Position numbers and translations under genes: made by a program. Positions 1-13,203 of a stretch of 64,000 nucleotides of DNA are shown piece by piece. Source of the stretch: Chloroflexota bacterium (GTDB lineage Bacteria; Chloroflexota; Limnocylindria; Limnocylindrales; CSP1-4); assembly GCA_947475545.1 (NCBI GenBank), contig CANJLL010000003.1, positions 62,001-126,000 on the forward strand, given 5' to 3'. Under the pieces are notes generated by a model. That model was not told where the DNA came from, searched no databases, and was given only the letters and a program-made list of their open reading frames with translations. The stretch's first letter is position 1; the number at the start of each line of letters is the position of its first letter.

Positions 1-81
1 TCAGGCACGTACGGTGTGACGCTTCACGTATCCGCCGGAGGCACGCCGTACCAGAGCCAGGCCACCGTCATCATCCCGTAA
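1..81 (+). CDS. C-terminal fragment of a CDS truncated by the window edge (…SGTYGVTLHVSAGGTPYQSQATVIIP*)
   Basis: Open frame from base 1 to TAA at 79-81; function not identifiable. Confidence 0.6.
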   Translation, partial: SGTYGVTLHVSAGGTPYQSQATVIIP

Positions 82-86
82 CGGCT

Positions 87-986
87 GTGTATCACCGCCA
101 GAGCCTGCCCCTGCGCCTTGTCGTCCCGGCTGCGGCGCTCCTCGCGCTCGCGGCAGCCTGCTCGTCCGGCGGACCCACCGGGTCACTGCCGGGCGGGACT
201 TCGGCGCCCGGCGGGTCGCTCCGGCCCTCGTTGCCGCCCGAGAGCGCCGCACCGGACACGCTGCTGCTGCGGATCGCCGCCGATGGCGGCTTCGTGCCGC
301 CGGGCGTCCTCGTGACGCGGCTTCCCCAGGTCACGGTCTACGCCGACGGGCGCGTGATCGAGCCCGGGGTGGTGCCGGCGATCTACCCGGGACCGGCCGT
401 CTCGCCGCTGATGCTCCACCAGCTTGGTCGTGACGGGATCGACGGGATCACGGCCGCGGCCCGCGGCGCCGGCCTCGCCGGCCCCGACCGCTCGTACACG
501 TCGGCGCAGGTCGCCGATGTCGAGACCACCGTGGTCACCTTCATCGACGCCGACGGTCCGCACCGGCTGAGCATCTACGCCCTGGGGTTCCGGCCGGACC
601 AGGGGGCGTCGGCCGAGGAGAAGGCGGCCAGGACGGCCATCGCGAACCTGGTCAGGCAGGTGCAGGCGTACGTCGGCGCGACCAGCACGACGACCTATGC
701 CCCGACCGCCCTTCGGATCTACGCGACCAGGGCCACCAGCCCCGCCTCGGGCGAGCCCGCGCCCAACGTCGTGGACTGGCCGGCCGCCCTGCCCGCGCTC
801 GCCTCGCTCGCACCCGCGAACCTCCCGCCTCGTGCCAGCTGTGGCGTCATCCAGGGGCCCCTGGTCGTGGCGTTCACGGCCGTCATGGGGCAGGCGACGC
901 AGATCACCCGCTACCGGCAGGCTGGCGTGGAGTGGACGCTCGCGGTGCGCCCGCTCCTCCCGGACGAGGCGCGGGCGTGCGGCTGA
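87..986 (+). CDS. Putative lipoprotein
   Basis: Signal peptide with lipobox-like LALAAACSS; GTG start 6 bp after preceding stop. Confidence 0.7.
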   Translation: MYHRQSLPLRLVVPAAALLALAAACSSGGPTGSLPGGTSAPGGSLRPSLPPESAAPDTLLLRIAADGGFVPPGVLVTRLPQVTVYADGRVIEPGVVPAIYPGPAVSPLMLHQLGRDGIDGITAAARGAGLAGPDRSYTSAQVADVETTVVTFIDADGPHRLSIYALGFRPDQGASAEEKAARTAIANLVRQVQAYVGATSTTTYAPTALRIYATRATSPASGEPAPNVVDWPAALPALASLAPANLPPRASCGVIQGPLVVAFTAVMGQATQITRYRQAGVEWTLAVRPLLPDEARACG

Positions 987-1140
987 TGCACCGTCGCCCC
1001 GGGCGGCCGACGGTGCAACCCGTCACTCCCACGCACGAAACGCGGGCGAACTGGCCGCCGCAGCCCGCCACGGCAGCGGCCGTCGTGCCCCGCCGCGTCC
1101 TTCTCACCTGCTACAATTCGCCTGCCTTGTCAGGTCACAG

Positions 1141-1398
1141 ATGATTGAGCCCGGCCGAACCGGGGGCTACCTGGCCCTCTTCTCGGAGATTGGGTTCATC
1201 CTCTTCGTGGCGACGCTGGCAGGCGTGGGTATCGGGTACTGGGTGGACAAACAGTTGGCCACCCTTCCCGTCTTCGTCCTGGTCGGCCTGTTCCTCGGAA
1301 TGGGCATCGGGGCGCGCGGCACATGGAGCCTCATCAAGAGGTTTCTGGCCTCGTTCGATGACGGACCTGTCCCACCTGGAGGAAATCGACAAGGCTGA
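1141..1398 (+). CDS. AtpI/AtpZ-like small membrane protein of ATP synthase operon
   Basis: MIEPGRTGGYLALFSEIGFILFVATLAGVGIGYWVDKQL; two TM segments; immediately upstream of atpB. Confidence 0.75.
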   Translation: MIEPGRTGGYLALFSEIGFILFVATLAGVGIGYWVDKQLATLPVFVLVGLFLGMGIGARGTWSLIKRFLASFDDGPVPPGGNRQG

Positions 1399-1420
1399 GC
1401 ACGGCCGCGTGGCCGTGCTC
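1397..1420 (+). promoter_or_regulatory. Perfect 10-bp stem / 4-nt loop hairpin between atpI-like gene and atpB
   Basis: GAGCACGGCC-GCGT-GGCCGTGCTC; no T-tract follows. Confidence 0.6.
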
Positions 1421-1437
1421 GCGTATGTGGAGCGAGC

Positions 1438-2478
1438 GTGACCGCGGCAATTCAGCAGCAGGACGGACAGGCGACCCCGGCGAAGCGATCGCCGAAGAAC
1501 GCCATCCTCATGGCGCTCGTCGCGGTCATCGTCGTGGACGTGCTCGCGGCCATCTTCCTGCCCCCGTTCCCCAAGGGCGGCCAGCCCGGTGACGCCTTCG
1601 CCTTCCCGGCTGATGGCATCATCGCCAACCTGGAGCTGCCGGCGCCGCACGTGGTCTTCGACCTCGCGCCAAATGAGCCCGCCGAGGGCATCGTCCAGTT
1701 CCACCCCAGCATCACCAGCACCATCCTCACCTCGTGGATCGTGATGGCCGTGGTGCTCATCGGCGTCTTCCTCCTCAGCCGGGGGCTCAAGCTGCTCCCC
1801 GGCCGCCGCCAGAACTTCATCGAGTTCGCCTACGAGTCCCTCGAGGGCTTCGGCACGTCGCTCGGTGGTCCCGAGGCCAAGCGTTACATCCCGCTCTTTG
1901 CCGCGTTCTTCCTGTTCATCCTGTTCTCGAACTGGAGCGGCCTGGTGCCGCCCATCGGAAAGCTGGAGGAGCTGCGCGCGCCCACCAGCGACGTGAACAT
2001 CACCATCGGCCTGGCGCTTGTCGCCTTCGGCTTCTTCGAGTGGCAGGGCTTCAGCCGGCTGGGCGTCCGCGGCTACCTGTCCAAGTTCTTCCCCATCGGG
2101 GAGTTCAAGCACGGGGTCGGTGCGGGCGTCATCGGGATGTTCGTGGGCCTCATCGAACTCCTCCTCGAGTTCGTCAAGCCCCTGACGCTCTCGATGCGAC
2201 TCTTTGGCAACATCTTCGGCGGGGAGGTGGCCCTGGCGGTCATGACCTCGCTGACCATCGCGATCATCCCGGTCGCACTGGTGGGCCTGGAGTTCCTGCT
2301 GAACTTCGTCCAGGCGCTGATCTTCAGCGTGCTCACCTTGATGTTCACCCTTGCAGCCGTGGAGAGCCATCACCCCGAAGGCCCCGGCCACGACCTGGAG
2401 CCCCACGCCCTGCCGGTCGCCGACCCGGACATCGAGCTCGATGGCCAGCCGGCGTCCGCCCACCACGCGAGCCACTGA
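1438..2478 (+). CDS. atpB: ATP synthase Fo subunit a
   Basis: SMRLFGNIFGGEVALAVM and NFVQALIFSVLTLMFT motifs; operon position. Confidence 0.95.
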   Translation: MTAAIQQQDGQATPAKRSPKNAILMALVAVIVVDVLAAIFLPPFPKGGQPGDAFAFPADGIIANLELPAPHVVFDLAPNEPAEGIVQFHPSITSTILTSWIVMAVVLIGVFLLSRGLKLLPGRRQNFIEFAYESLEGFGTSLGGPEAKRYIPLFAAFFLFILFSNWSGLVPPIGKLEELRAPTSDVNITIGLALVAFGFFEWQGFSRLGVRGYLSKFFPIGEFKHGVGAGVIGMFVGLIELLLEFVKPLTLSMRLFGNIFGGEVALAVMTSLTIAIIPVALVGLEFLLNFVQALIFSVLTLMFTLAAVESHHPEGPGHDLEPHALPVADPDIELDGQPASAHHASH

Positions 2479-2534
2479 ACCCACCAACTCGGTCCCATAG
2501 CCCGGGCCCACCCGGGGAGAAGGAGGAAGTCCAC

Positions 2535-2747
2535 ATGGAGCATCTTGGAGCAGGCCTCGCCGCCCTCGGCGTCCTCGGCCCCGGCATCGGCATCGGCATC
2601 CTCGCCGGCATGTCGAGCAGCGCCATCGGGCGCAACCCCGACGCGGCTGGTCAGATCCGCGGCCTCGCGATCATCCTCGCGGCCTTCGCCGAAGGCCTCG
2701 GCGTCCTCGCGATCGTCGTCGGCATCCTGACGATCTTCATCAAGTAG
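2535..2747 (+). CDS. atpE: ATP synthase Fo subunit c
   Basis: 70-aa two-TM protein MEHLGAGLAALGVLGPGIGIGILAG…RNPDAAGQIR…AFAEGLGVLAIVVG. Confidence 0.96.
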   Translation: MEHLGAGLAALGVLGPGIGIGILAGMSSSAIGRNPDAAGQIRGLAIILAAFAEGLGVLAIVVGILTIFIK

Positions 2748-2772
2748 CCAGCCAGGAAACGGAGAACCACCG

Positions 2773-3345
2773 GTGAACCTTCTGGCCGTTGCCGGGGCCG
2801 TGGCGCTCGGTTCGACGCCGCTCGCCGCCGAAACGGGCGGAGAGAGCGCCGGCCTGGTCATCAACGGCTTCTGGATCATCGTCTCCGCGGCAAACTTCCT
2901 GTTCTTCCTGTTTGTCATCAAGGCCGTGGCCTTCGGTCCCATCAGCAAGATGCTGGACGACCGTCGGGCCCGGATCGACCAGGGGCTCAAGGATGCCGAG
3001 GAGGCCCGCCGCAACCGCGAAGCCGCGCAGCAGGAGCGGCTTGCCGCCCTTTCCGAGGCGCGCCGAGAGGCGAACGACATCCTGGCCCGCGCCCAGAAGG
3101 TCGCCCAGGAGACTCGCGACACAGACATTGCCGCGACCCGCGACGAGCTCGACCGGATGCGCACCCGCGCCGCCGCCGAGATTGCCGCCGAGAAGCAGAA
3201 GGCCCTCAGCGACCTGCGGGCCGAAGTCGCGGACCTGGCCCTCGAGGCCGCCGGCAAGGTCGTCCGCGATTCGATGAACGGGGAGCGCCAGCGTCGACTC
3301 GTCGAGGAGTTCCTCGCCGAGCCCAGCGGGGCGTCGAGGAGCTGA
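2773..3345 (+). CDS. atpF: ATP synthase Fo subunit b
   Basis: N-terminal TM followed by long charged helix; between atpE and atpH. Confidence 0.93.
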   Translation: MNLLAVAGAVALGSTPLAAETGGESAGLVINGFWIIVSAANFLFFLFVIKAVAFGPISKMLDDRRARIDQGLKDAEEARRNREAAQQERLAALSEARREANDILARAQKVAQETRDTDIAATRDELDRMRTRAAAEIAAEKQKALSDLRAEVADLALEAAGKVVRDSMNGERQRRLVEEFLAEPSGASRS

Positions 3346-3899
3346 TGGCAAGGCCGTCGATCGCCGTCCGTCGATACGCGGAGGCGGCGTTCCAGATCGC
3401 ACTGCGCGACAACGCTCTCGATGCGTGGGGCGATGGTCTGCGACAGGCCGCCGAGCTCCTCACGGGCGAGCTCGTCGCGCCCCTGGTGGACAACCCCTCG
3501 ATCCCGCTCGTCCAGCGGACGGCGCTCGCGCAGGGTCTTCTCGACGGACGCGTCCCCCAGAACGTGCTCAACATGGCGCGACTCCTCGTGCAGCGGGGCC
3601 GGGCCGAGATTCTTCCCGCCGTGGCGGCGGAATATCAGCGTCTCCTCAATCGCCGCCGGGGCGTGGTCGAGGCCGTGGTGACGAGCGCAGCGCCGCTCTC
3701 CGCGGACGAGACCAGTGCCCTTCGCGCCAAGCTTGCCGAGATGACCGGCGGCGACGTGGACCTCACGGTCCGGGTCGACGACGCCCTCATCGGCGGGCTG
3801 ACCGTGCGGGTCGGCGACCAGCTGCTCGACGCCAGCGTCCGAGGTCGCCTGGAGCGGCTCAGGACCCAGCTCGTGACCGGCTCTCGCTCGGCTCACTGA
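3345..3899 (+). CDS. atpH: ATP synthase F1 subunit delta
   Basis: [18 protein letters not shown] start; C-terminal [34 protein letters not shown] overlap with atpF. Confidence 0.94.
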   Translation: MARPSIAVRRYAEAAFQIALRDNALDAWGDGLRQAAELLTGELVAPLVDNPSIPLVQRTALAQGLLDGRVPQNVLNMARLLVQRGRAEILPAVAAEYQRLLNRRRGVVEAVVTSAAPLSADETSALRAKLAEMTGGDVDLTVRVDDALIGGLTVRVGDQLLDASVRGRLERLRTQLVTGSRSAH

Positions 3900-3910
3900 A
3901 CGGAGAACCG

Positions 3911-5446
3911 ATGGCCATTCGCTCGGACGAGATCATCAGCATCATCAGGTCGGCGATCGACAACTTCGACACCGCCGCCGACACCCGCAACGTCGGGACC
4001 GTCGTGGAGGTCGGCGACGGCATCGCCCAGATCTACGGGCTGGAGGGCGCACTCGCGTCCGAGCTGCTCGAGTTCCCGGGCGGGGTCATGGGCATGGCGC
4101 TCAACCTCGAGGAGGAGACGGTCGGCGCGGTCATCCTCGGCGACCCCAAGTCCATCAAGGAAGGCGACATCGTCAAGACGACGGGTCGTGTCGTCGAGGT
4201 TCCGGTCGGCGAGGCCCTGATCGGGCGCGTGGTCGACCCGCTGGGTCGCCCGCTCGACGACAAGGGCCCCATCCTCGCCACGAGGACCCGACCGGTCGAG
4301 CGGATCGCCCCGGGCGTCATCGTCCGCAAGGGCGTCGATACCCCGGTCCAGACCGGCATCAAGGCCATCGATGCACTGATCCCCATCGGCCGCGGCCAGC
4401 GTGAGCTGATCATCGGCGACCGCCAGACCGGCAAGACGGCGATCGCGATCGACACGATCATCAACCAGAAGGGCAAGGGCCTGGTCTGCATCTACGTGGC
4501 GATCGGGCAGAAGCTGTCCACTGTCGCCAACACGGTGGCCACGCTCGAGAAGTACGGCGCGATGGAGCACACCATCGTGGTCGTCGCCGGTGCCGAAGAC
4601 CCCGCCCCGCTCCAGTACCTCGCCCCCTACTCGGGCGTGGCCATGGGCGAGGAGGTCATGGAGGTCGGCGTCAACGTGGCCGGCCAGGGCCTGGTCAAGG
4701 ATGCCCTGTGTGTCTACGACGACCTGAGCAAGCACGCGTGGGCGTATCGCGAGATGGCGCTGCTCCTCCGGCGACCGCCCGGTCGCGAGGCCTACCCCGG
4801 CGACGTCTTCTACCTGCACAGCCGGCTCCTGGAGCGCGCGGCGCGGCTCAACGACGAGCATGGCGGCGGCTCGCTGACGGCACTGCCGATCATCGAGACC
4901 CAGGCGGGCGACGTTTCGGCGTACATCCCCACCAACGTCATCTCCATCACCGACGGCCAGATCTTCCTGGAGACGGACCTCTTCAACGCCGGGCAGCGGC
5001 CCGCGCTGAACATCGGCATCTCCGTCTCCCGGGTGGGCTCGGCGGCCCAGACCAAGGCGATGAAGAAGGTGGCCGGTCCGCTCAAGCTGGACCTGGCCCA
5101 GTACCGTTCCCTCGCGGCGTTTGCCCAGTTTGCGAGCGACCTGGACAAGGCCACCCGCGACCAGCTGACCCGCGGTGAGAAGCTGTCCGAGGTCATCAAG
5201 CAGCCGCAGTACGCACCGCTCGCGGTGGAGAAGCAGGTCGCCATCCTGCTGGCCGCCACGAAGGGCGCCCTCGACGACATCCCCACGCCCCGCGTGAAGG
5301 ATTTCGAGATCCAGTACTACCGCTTCCTCGAGACCGAGCGGCCGCAGATCCTGACGGAGCTGGCCGCCACCCGGACCCTCTCGGACGACCTGGCCAAGGC
5401 CTTCGACGAGGCCATCTCGTCGTTCCGCCTGTCCTTCCTCGCGTAG
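3911..5446 (+). CDS. atpA: ATP synthase F1 subunit alpha
   Basis: [16 protein letters not shown] start; P-loop [12 protein letters not shown](I)[12 protein letters not shown]. Confidence 0.98.
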   Translation: MAIRSDEIISIIRSAIDNFDTAADTRNVGTVVEVGDGIAQIYGLEGALASELLEFPGGVMGMALNLEEETVGAVILGDPKSIKEGDIVKTTGRVVEVPVGEALIGRVVDPLGRPLDDKGPILATRTRPVERIAPGVIVRKGVDTPVQTGIKAIDALIPIGRGQRELIIGDRQTGKTAIAIDTIINQKGKGLVCIYVAIGQKLSTVANTVATLEKYGAMEHTIVVVAGAEDPAPLQYLAPYSGVAMGEEVMEVGVNVAGQGLVKDALCVYDDLSKHAWAYREMALLLRRPPGREAYPGDVFYLHSRLLERAARLNDEHGGGSLTALPIIETQAGDVSAYIPTNVISITDGQIFLETDLFNAGQRPALNIGISVSRVGSAAQTKAMKKVAGPLKLDLAQYRSLAAFAQFASDLDKATRDQLTRGEKLSEVIKQPQYAPLAVEKQVAILLAATKGALDDIPTPRVKDFEIQYYRFLETERPQILTELAATRTLSDDLAKAFDEAISSFRLSFLA

Positions 5447-5488
5447 TCACGATGCCGAACCACTGCTCGCAGCGGCGGGGTGCGCTAG

Positions 5489-7793
<2,305 letters not shown>

Positions 7794-7795
7794 CC

Positions 7796-8224
7796 ATGCC
7801 GCTTCGGCTCGAGATCGTCACGCCAGAGCGCCAGGCGTACGCCGACGAGGTGGACGCCGTGGTGCTGCCCGGCAGCGAAGGCGAACTGGGCGTCCTGCCC
7901 CACCACGCGCCGCTCGTCTCCACCCTGGGTGCGGGCGAGCTGCGGATCCGCAAGGGGGGCGCCGAGGAATCGTTCGCGATCTTCGGCGGCTTCCTGCAGG
8001 TCCGGCCCGACAAGGTCGTGGTGATGGCCGAGCTGGCGGACCTCGCCTCCGAGATCGACCTGGAGGCCGCCCGCGAAGCGCAGCGCGCCGCTCAGAAGGC
8101 GCTCGAGACGGGCTTCAGCGAGGGCATCGACCTGTCGACCGCCCGGGCCGCGCTCCAGCAGGCGCTGATCCGGATCCGCGTCGCCGAGCGTCGCTACCGC
8201 GAGGGTCCGCGGCGCCGCGGCTAG
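7796..8224 (+). CDS. atpC: ATP synthase F1 subunit epsilon
   Basis: LRLEIVTPERQAYADEVDAVVLPGSEGELGVLPHHAPLVSTLGAGEL. Confidence 0.96.
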   Translation: MPLRLEIVTPERQAYADEVDAVVLPGSEGELGVLPHHAPLVSTLGAGELRIRKGGAEESFAIFGGFLQVRPDKVVVMAELADLASEIDLEAAREAQRAAQKALETGFSEGIDLSTARAALQQALIRIRVAERRYREGPRRRG

Positions 8225-8228
8225 CCAC

Positions 8229-9575
8229 GTGGCGGAGGCGCGACCGTTCAACTGGGAGTACCGCCCGCCCGAGATCCCGCGCGAGGTCTTCCGGGTCGCC
8301 GGCGGACGGCCGCTCCAGGGGAGCGTGCCCATCAGCGGGGCCAAGAACGCCGCCCTCAAGCTGCTGGCGGCCGCCTGCCTGACGGGTGAGCGCTGCCAGT
8401 TCACCAACGTCCCCGAGATCGAGGACGTACGCGTCATGGCCGAGACGCTCCGCGACCTGGGCGTGGTGGTCGACCATCCGGAGCCCAACGTCTACGAAGT
8501 CGCCGCCGGCGACGTGGACTGGCTCTTCGTCCCGCTCGAGGCGGCCGCCAAGATGCGCGCCTCATTCATGCTCCTGGGCCCGCTGCTCGCGCGCTTCGGC
8601 GAGGTCATCATCAGCAACCCCGGTGGCGACCGGATCGGTCGCCGTCCGGTGGACCTGCACGTCGAGGCGATGCGGGCGATGGGCGCCGAGATCGAGTACC
8701 GGTACGGCTACTACTACGCCAAGTCGCCCGGTCGTCTCCGCGGCGCCGAGATCAACTTCCCGTTCGTCACGGTCATGGGCACCGAGAACGCCATGCTCGC
8801 GGCCACCCTGGCGGACGGCCGCACGGTCATCCGGCCCGCCGCCCAGGAGCCCGAGACCGACGACCTGATCGAGTTCCTGGTCAAGATGGGCGCCGACGTC
8901 CGCCGCACCGCCCCCGACACGATCGAGATCCTGGGCAAGCGCCGCCTCCGGGGCGCGCAGCACCGCGTGGTCCCCGACCGGATCGAGGCGGGCACGTTCA
9001 TCGTGGCCGGCGCCATTACCGGCGGGAAGATCCGCCTGCAGGGCGCGCGCTGCGAGCACCTGCGTGCCTTCCTCGAGATCCTTGACCGGATGGGCGTCCG
9101 TCATGACTGCGGTCCCGACTGGATCGAGGTGGACGCCTCCCACATCGGACCAGGTGAGTTCCGTGCGTGCGACATCGCCACGGCGGCCTACCCCGGGCTG
9201 GCCACCGACCTCCAGCCGCCCACCAGCGTCCTCCTGACCCAGGCCCAGGGCCGGTCCATGATCCACGAGACGATCTTCGAAGACCGCCTCGAGTGGCTGA
9301 CGGAGCTGCGCCGGATGGGCGCCCACGTGGAGCTGGCAGACCCGCACCACGCGATCGTGGAGGGCCCCGCCCGCCTGACCGGCGCCCACGTGGAGATCGG
9401 CGACTTGCGGGCCGGCGCCTCGCTCATCCTGGCCGCCCTGGCGGCCCAGGGCGAGACCGTGATTCACGGCGCTCACCATGTTCATCGAGGGTATGAGAAC
9501 ATCGAACGCAAGTTCGTCGACCTCGGCGCACACCTGCAGCGCCTTGCAGAAGGGACTACCCCCCTCTCGTCATGA
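8229..9575 (+). CDS. murA: UDP-N-acetylglucosamine 1-carboxyvinyltransferase
   Basis: [73 protein letters not shown]. Confidence 0.95.
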   Translation: MAEARPFNWEYRPPEIPREVFRVAGGRPLQGSVPISGAKNAALKLLAAACLTGERCQFTNVPEIEDVRVMAETLRDLGVVVDHPEPNVYEVAAGDVDWLFVPLEAAAKMRASFMLLGPLLARFGEVIISNPGGDRIGRRPVDLHVEAMRAMGAEIEYRYGYYYAKSPGRLRGAEINFPFVTVMGTENAMLAATLADGRTVIRPAAQEPETDDLIEFLVKMGADVRRTAPDTIEILGKRRLRGAQHRVVPDRIEAGTFIVAGAITGGKIRLQGARCEHLRAFLEILDRMGVRHDCGPDWIEVDASHIGPGEFRACDIATAAYPGLATDLQPPTSVLLTQAQGRSMIHETIFEDRLEWLTELRRMGAHVELADPHHAIVEGPARLTGAHVEIGDLRAGASLILAALAAQGETVIHGAHHVHRGYENIERKFVDLGAHLQRLAEGTTPLSS

Positions 9576-10570
9576 AGATCGGCATCGACCTCGGCACGGC
9601 CAACGTCCTCGTCTACATCCAGGGCCGCGGGATCGTGATCCAGGAGCCCTCGGTGGTCGCCGTGAGCGACGACAACCGGATCGTTGCGGTGGGCGAGGAA
9701 GCGCGCCAGATGATCGGGCGGACGCCGGGCAACATCACGGCCATCCGTCCGATGAAGGACGGCGTGATCGCGGATTACGTCATCACCGAGGCCATGCTCC
9801 GGTTCTTTATCAACAAGGCGCGCAAGGGCTGGCTCAAGTTCGGACGCCCGGAGGTGATGATCAGCGTCCCCGCCGGCGTCACCTCCGTGGAGAAGCGCGC
9901 GGTCCGTGACGCCGCCCTCAAGGCCGGCGCGAAGTCCGCGTACTTGATCGAAGAGCCCCTCGCGGCGGCGATCGGCGCCAACGTGCCCATCAGCGGCCCG
10001 TCCGGGAACATGATCATCGACATCGGCGGCGGCACCAGCGAGATCGCGGTCATCGCCCTAGGCGGCATCGTGGTGTCGCACAGCCTGCGGGTGGGCGGCA
10101 ACAAGTTCGACGAGGCCATCACCACCTACATTCGCAAGAAGTACAACCTCATGATCGGCGAGCGCACGGCGGAGGAGGTCAAGATCTCCATTGGCACCGC
10201 CCTGCCGCTCGACCGCGAGCTGTCCATGGAGGTCCGCGGCCGCGACCTCATCGCCGGCCTGCCACGCACCATCCCCATCACCTCATCCGAGGTCATGGAG
10301 GCCATCGAGGCCCCGCTCCAGGCCCTGGTCGCCGCCGTCCGCCTGGTCCTCGAGCAGACGCCGCCAGAGCTGTCATCCGACATCATCGACAAGGGCATGG
10401 TCATGTCCGGGGGCGGCTCGCTGCTCCGCAACATCGACAAGCTGCTGACCCAGGTGACCGGGGTCCCGTGCCACGTTGCCGAGAGCCCGCTCAACTGCGT
10501 CGTGACCGGAACCGGCCTGGCGCTGGAGCACTTCGACTTCTTCAAGAAGTCGCTGGTCCAGGCCACTTGA
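9572..10570 (+). CDS. mreB: Rod-shape-determining protein MreB (actin-like ATPase)
   Basis: [51 protein letters not shown] overlap with murA. Confidence 0.95.
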   Translation: MKIGIDLGTANVLVYIQGRGIVIQEPSVVAVSDDNRIVAVGEEARQMIGRTPGNITAIRPMKDGVIADYVITEAMLRFFINKARKGWLKFGRPEVMISVPAGVTSVEKRAVRDAALKAGAKSAYLIEEPLAAAIGANVPISGPSGNMIIDIGGGTSEIAVIALGGIVVSHSLRVGGNKFDEAITTYIRKKYNLMIGERTAEEVKISIGTALPLDRELSMEVRGRDLIAGLPRTIPITSSEVMEAIEAPLQALVAAVRLVLEQTPPELSSDIIDKGMVMSGGGSLLRNIDKLLTQVTGVPCHVAESPLNCVVTGTGLALEHFDFFKKSLVQAT

Positions 10571-11343
10571 GTCTGGCCACCCAACCGGCCACGGCGCCCC
10601 AGCGGGCCTTCGTGGACCTCCACTGCCACACCCGGGCCAGCTTCGACTCGCTGGCACCGGTCGCGTCCGTGGTTCGGGCCGCCGCGGCGCGTGGCCTGAC
10701 CCATCTCGCCATCACCGACCACGACCGGATCGACGGTGCGCTCGAGGCGCGCGACCTGGCGCCTGGAGGACTGACGGTGATCGTTGGCGAGGAGTGCCGG
10801 ACGGCGGACGGAGACCTCATCTGCATCTTCCTCCAGGAGGCGGTGTCGCCCGGCCGGCCGGCCGCTCACACCATCGCGGCCGTCCGGGAGCAGGGTGGGC
10901 TGGTGGGCATCCCGCATCCCTTTGATCGCCTGCGCGGCTCCCTGTTGCGTGACAAGCGGATGGAGGCGCTGGCGGCGCAGGTCGACTGGGTGGAAGCCTG
11001 GAACGCCCGCCTGCTGGGCGGCGGCGGCAACGAACGGGCGGCGACCTTCGCCCGCGCGCATGGGCTGCCCGGCGTGGCATCGTCCGACTCGCACTCCGTG
11101 CTGGAGGTCGCCGTGGCCTACACCGCGATGCGCGGCGATCCGTCGACCGCGGCAGGCCTCCTGGCCGCGCTGCAGGGCCCGCTGGAGCTGGTGCCGGGGC
11201 GGGCGTGGTACGGCGTGCGAGCCATCACGCCCTTCGCCAAGGTGATCAACCGGGCGCGTGGGAACGGACGGATCCGGCCGACGGATCGGCACGAGCTGGC
11301 CGGGCCGATGGCGGCCGGTCCGGGAGCAGGGGGACGCGGATGA
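10567..11343 (+). CDS. PHP-domain metal-dependent phosphoesterase
   Basis: [14 protein letters not shown]…[17 protein letters not shown]; likely TTG start overlapping mreB stop. Confidence 0.88.
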   Translation: MSLATQPATAPQRAFVDLHCHTRASFDSLAPVASVVRAAAARGLTHLAITDHDRIDGALEARDLAPGGLTVIVGEECRTADGDLICIFLQEAVSPGRPAAHTIAAVREQGGLVGIPHPFDRLRGSLLRDKRMEALAAQVDWVEAWNARLLGGGGNERAATFARAHGLPGVASSDSHSVLEVAVAYTAMRGDPSTAAGLLAALQGPLELVPGRAWYGVRAITPFAKVINRARGNGRIRPTDRHELAGPMAAGPGAGGRG

Positions 11344-12446
11344 GCGGGCCGACGGACGGGCCGGGCGCGGCGCACGGGACGCCGGTGGCATCCGCCACGA
11401 CAGGCGATGACCGCGACGAACGCCGGGTCCGCGACGAGCTGTCGCTGGGCCGGAGACTTCGGCAGCCGCGCACCATCGTCTCGATCGTGGTGCCCATCGC
11501 CCTGCTGATGCTCTTCGCCCGCTCGCTGCCCGGGTTCAAGCTGGACGAGCTGCCGGCCAAGATCCTGGCGACCAACCCGCTCTACCTCCTGGCGGCGCTC
11601 ACGGTCTACTACCTTGGCTTTCCGCTGCGGGGCCTGCGCTGGAGCATGCTCATGCGGCGGACCGGTGCGCCGCTCGGCGTCAGGGATGCCACGGAGATCA
11701 TCTTCATCAGCTGGCTGGTCAACTGCCTCGTCCCCGCCAAGCTGGGTGACCTGTATCGAGCCTACCTGCTCAAGATCAACACCACCGTCTCGCTGTCGCG
11801 GACGTTTGGCACGGTCTTCATCGAGCGCGTCCTTGACCTGTTCGCCATCGCCGTGCTGGGCCTCGCTGCCGGCTACGTCAGCTTCCGCACCGGCCTCCCG
11901 CCCGAGGTCCAGGCCGTGTTTGCGGTGGGGATCGCCTTTGTTGCGGTCCTGGCCCTCGGCCTGCTGACCCTCCGCAACTTCGGTCGGCGCTTGCTGACGC
12001 GCCTCCCATTTCCGCACCGCATCGTCGAGCTGTACGACCGGTTCGAGGAAGGCGTGTTCGGCGCCGTTCCCCTCCGATCGCTGCCGCGCCTGGGCGTGCT
12101 CACGGGCCTCATCTGGGCGACGGAGGCGGTGCGGCTCTACCTGGTCGTGGCGGCCTTTGGCTTCGTCGACGTCCGGCTGGGCATCAGCGGGGCCTTCTTC
12201 GTCGCGCTCTCCGGCTCGCTCCTGACGGCGGTGCCCCTCACCCCGGCCGGCATCGGGATCGTGGAGACCGGCGTGGTCGGGCTCCTGACGCTGGTCTACG
12301 GCGTCGGCCAGACCGAGGCGCTGGCGATCACCCTCGTCGACCGCGCGATCAGCGTGCTCTCGATCATCGTGCTGGGCTCGATCGTGTACGCGATCTCGCC
12401 GAAGCGCCGCGGCGCGGGCGTCGCCCGAGTCCGGGGTACCGACTAG
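11340..12446 (+). CDS. Lysylphosphatidylglycerol synthase TM-region (YbhN/AglD-like) flippase family protein
   Basis: Multi-TM; YYLGFPLRGLRWSMLMRR, ISWLVNCLVPAKLGDLYRAYLL, PLTPAGIGIVETGVVGLL; ATGA overlap with PHP gene. Confidence 0.88.
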   Translation: MSGPTDGPGAAHGTPVASATTGDDRDERRVRDELSLGRRLRQPRTIVSIVVPIALLMLFARSLPGFKLDELPAKILATNPLYLLAALTVYYLGFPLRGLRWSMLMRRTGAPLGVRDATEIIFISWLVNCLVPAKLGDLYRAYLLKINTTVSLSRTFGTVFIERVLDLFAIAVLGLAAGYVSFRTGLPPEVQAVFAVGIAFVAVLALGLLTLRNFGRRLLTRLPFPHRIVELYDRFEEGVFGAVPLRSLPRLGVLTGLIWATEAVRLYLVVAAFGFVDVRLGISGAFFVALSGSLLTAVPLTPAGIGIVETGVVGLLTLVYGVGQTEALAITLVDRAISVLSIIVLGSIVYAISPKRRGAGVARVRGTD

Positions 12447-12532
12447 GGCAGGAGTCCCGTCCGGGTCCCGCCCGATCCCGGTACCAATGAGGGATATGGC
12501 CGGCGGCTCCCCGGCTCGATAGTGACGCCAGT

Positions 12533-12542
12533 GTCGCGCGAC
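12533..12542. promoter_or_regulatory. 10-bp perfect palindrome GTCGCGCGAC upstream of XRE gene
   Basis: Self-complementary; ~31 nt upstream of ATG at 12574. Confidence 0.3.
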
Positions 12543-12573
12543 GTAGGCGACGCGCCGGGAGTCCCATCGAGGC

Positions 12574-13101
12574 ATGATCGAACAGAATGGCCGGGCCTTC
12601 AACGAGTGGCTCCGTGCCCAGCTCAAGGTCAAGAAGATGTCGCAGCGCCAGTTGGCGCAGCAGTCCGGCGTTGACCATTCGACCATCAGCCGGCTGATCC
12701 GCGGCGATCGGATGCCGTCCCTTGGGACCGCGACCAAGCTGGCCAAGGGGCTCCGCGAGATCCACGACGACGCCGACCCGCCGCAGTACCTGGGGCTGGT
12801 CACGGGGGGCACCACGAACCCGGCTGCCCGGGTGGAGTACGCCCTCCGATCCGACGAGCTGCTCTCCGAGCCCGACGTCCGGCAGGTCATGGAGTTCTAT
12901 CTCTCGATCCGCCTCCACCGTTTTGGCCGCGCCCGCGCCGCCGGGGAGCTCCCCGAGGCCGTGGACGCACCGATGCCGATCCGCCCGCACGTCTGGTCGG
13001 CGGTACCGGCGTCGGGGCCGCGTGTGGGTCTCGCCCGTTCCGCGCCGCTCCCCCCGCGCGCCGCGCGAACGAGCGGCCGCGGAACCCCCGGCCGCTACTA
13101 G
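12574..13101 (+). CDS. XRE-family helix-turn-helix transcriptional regulator
   Basis: LKVKKMSQRQLAQQSGVDHSTISRLIRGDRMPSLGTATKLAKGL. Confidence 0.85.
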   Translation: MIEQNGRAFNEWLRAQLKVKKMSQRQLAQQSGVDHSTISRLIRGDRMPSLGTATKLAKGLREIHDDADPPQYLGLVTGGTTNPAARVEYALRSDELLSEPDVRQVMEFYLSIRLHRFGRARAAGELPEAVDAPMPIRPHVWSAVPASGPRVGLARSAPLPPRAARTSGRGTPGRY

Positions 13102-13203
13102 CACCGCCTACCAGCGCCCGCAGAGCCACCGCCCCGGCCGCGGCGCCCGCGGCGCACCCGGGCCGTGACGAGCGCTGCCGGCCCCCCGGGCGATCTCCCG
13201 CCC

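Noticed and set aside
1135-2511. 458-aa ORF antisense to atpI/atpB
   Set aside because: GC-rich shadow ORF opposite well-conserved atp genes; low-complexity Gln/Glu/His/Asp-rich translation with no family motif.
2535-2747. Na+-coupled c-subunit
   Set aside because: The helix-1 glycine region has Pro rather than the Gln expected for Na+ ligands, and the carboxylate is followed by GLG; reads as ordinary H+ type.
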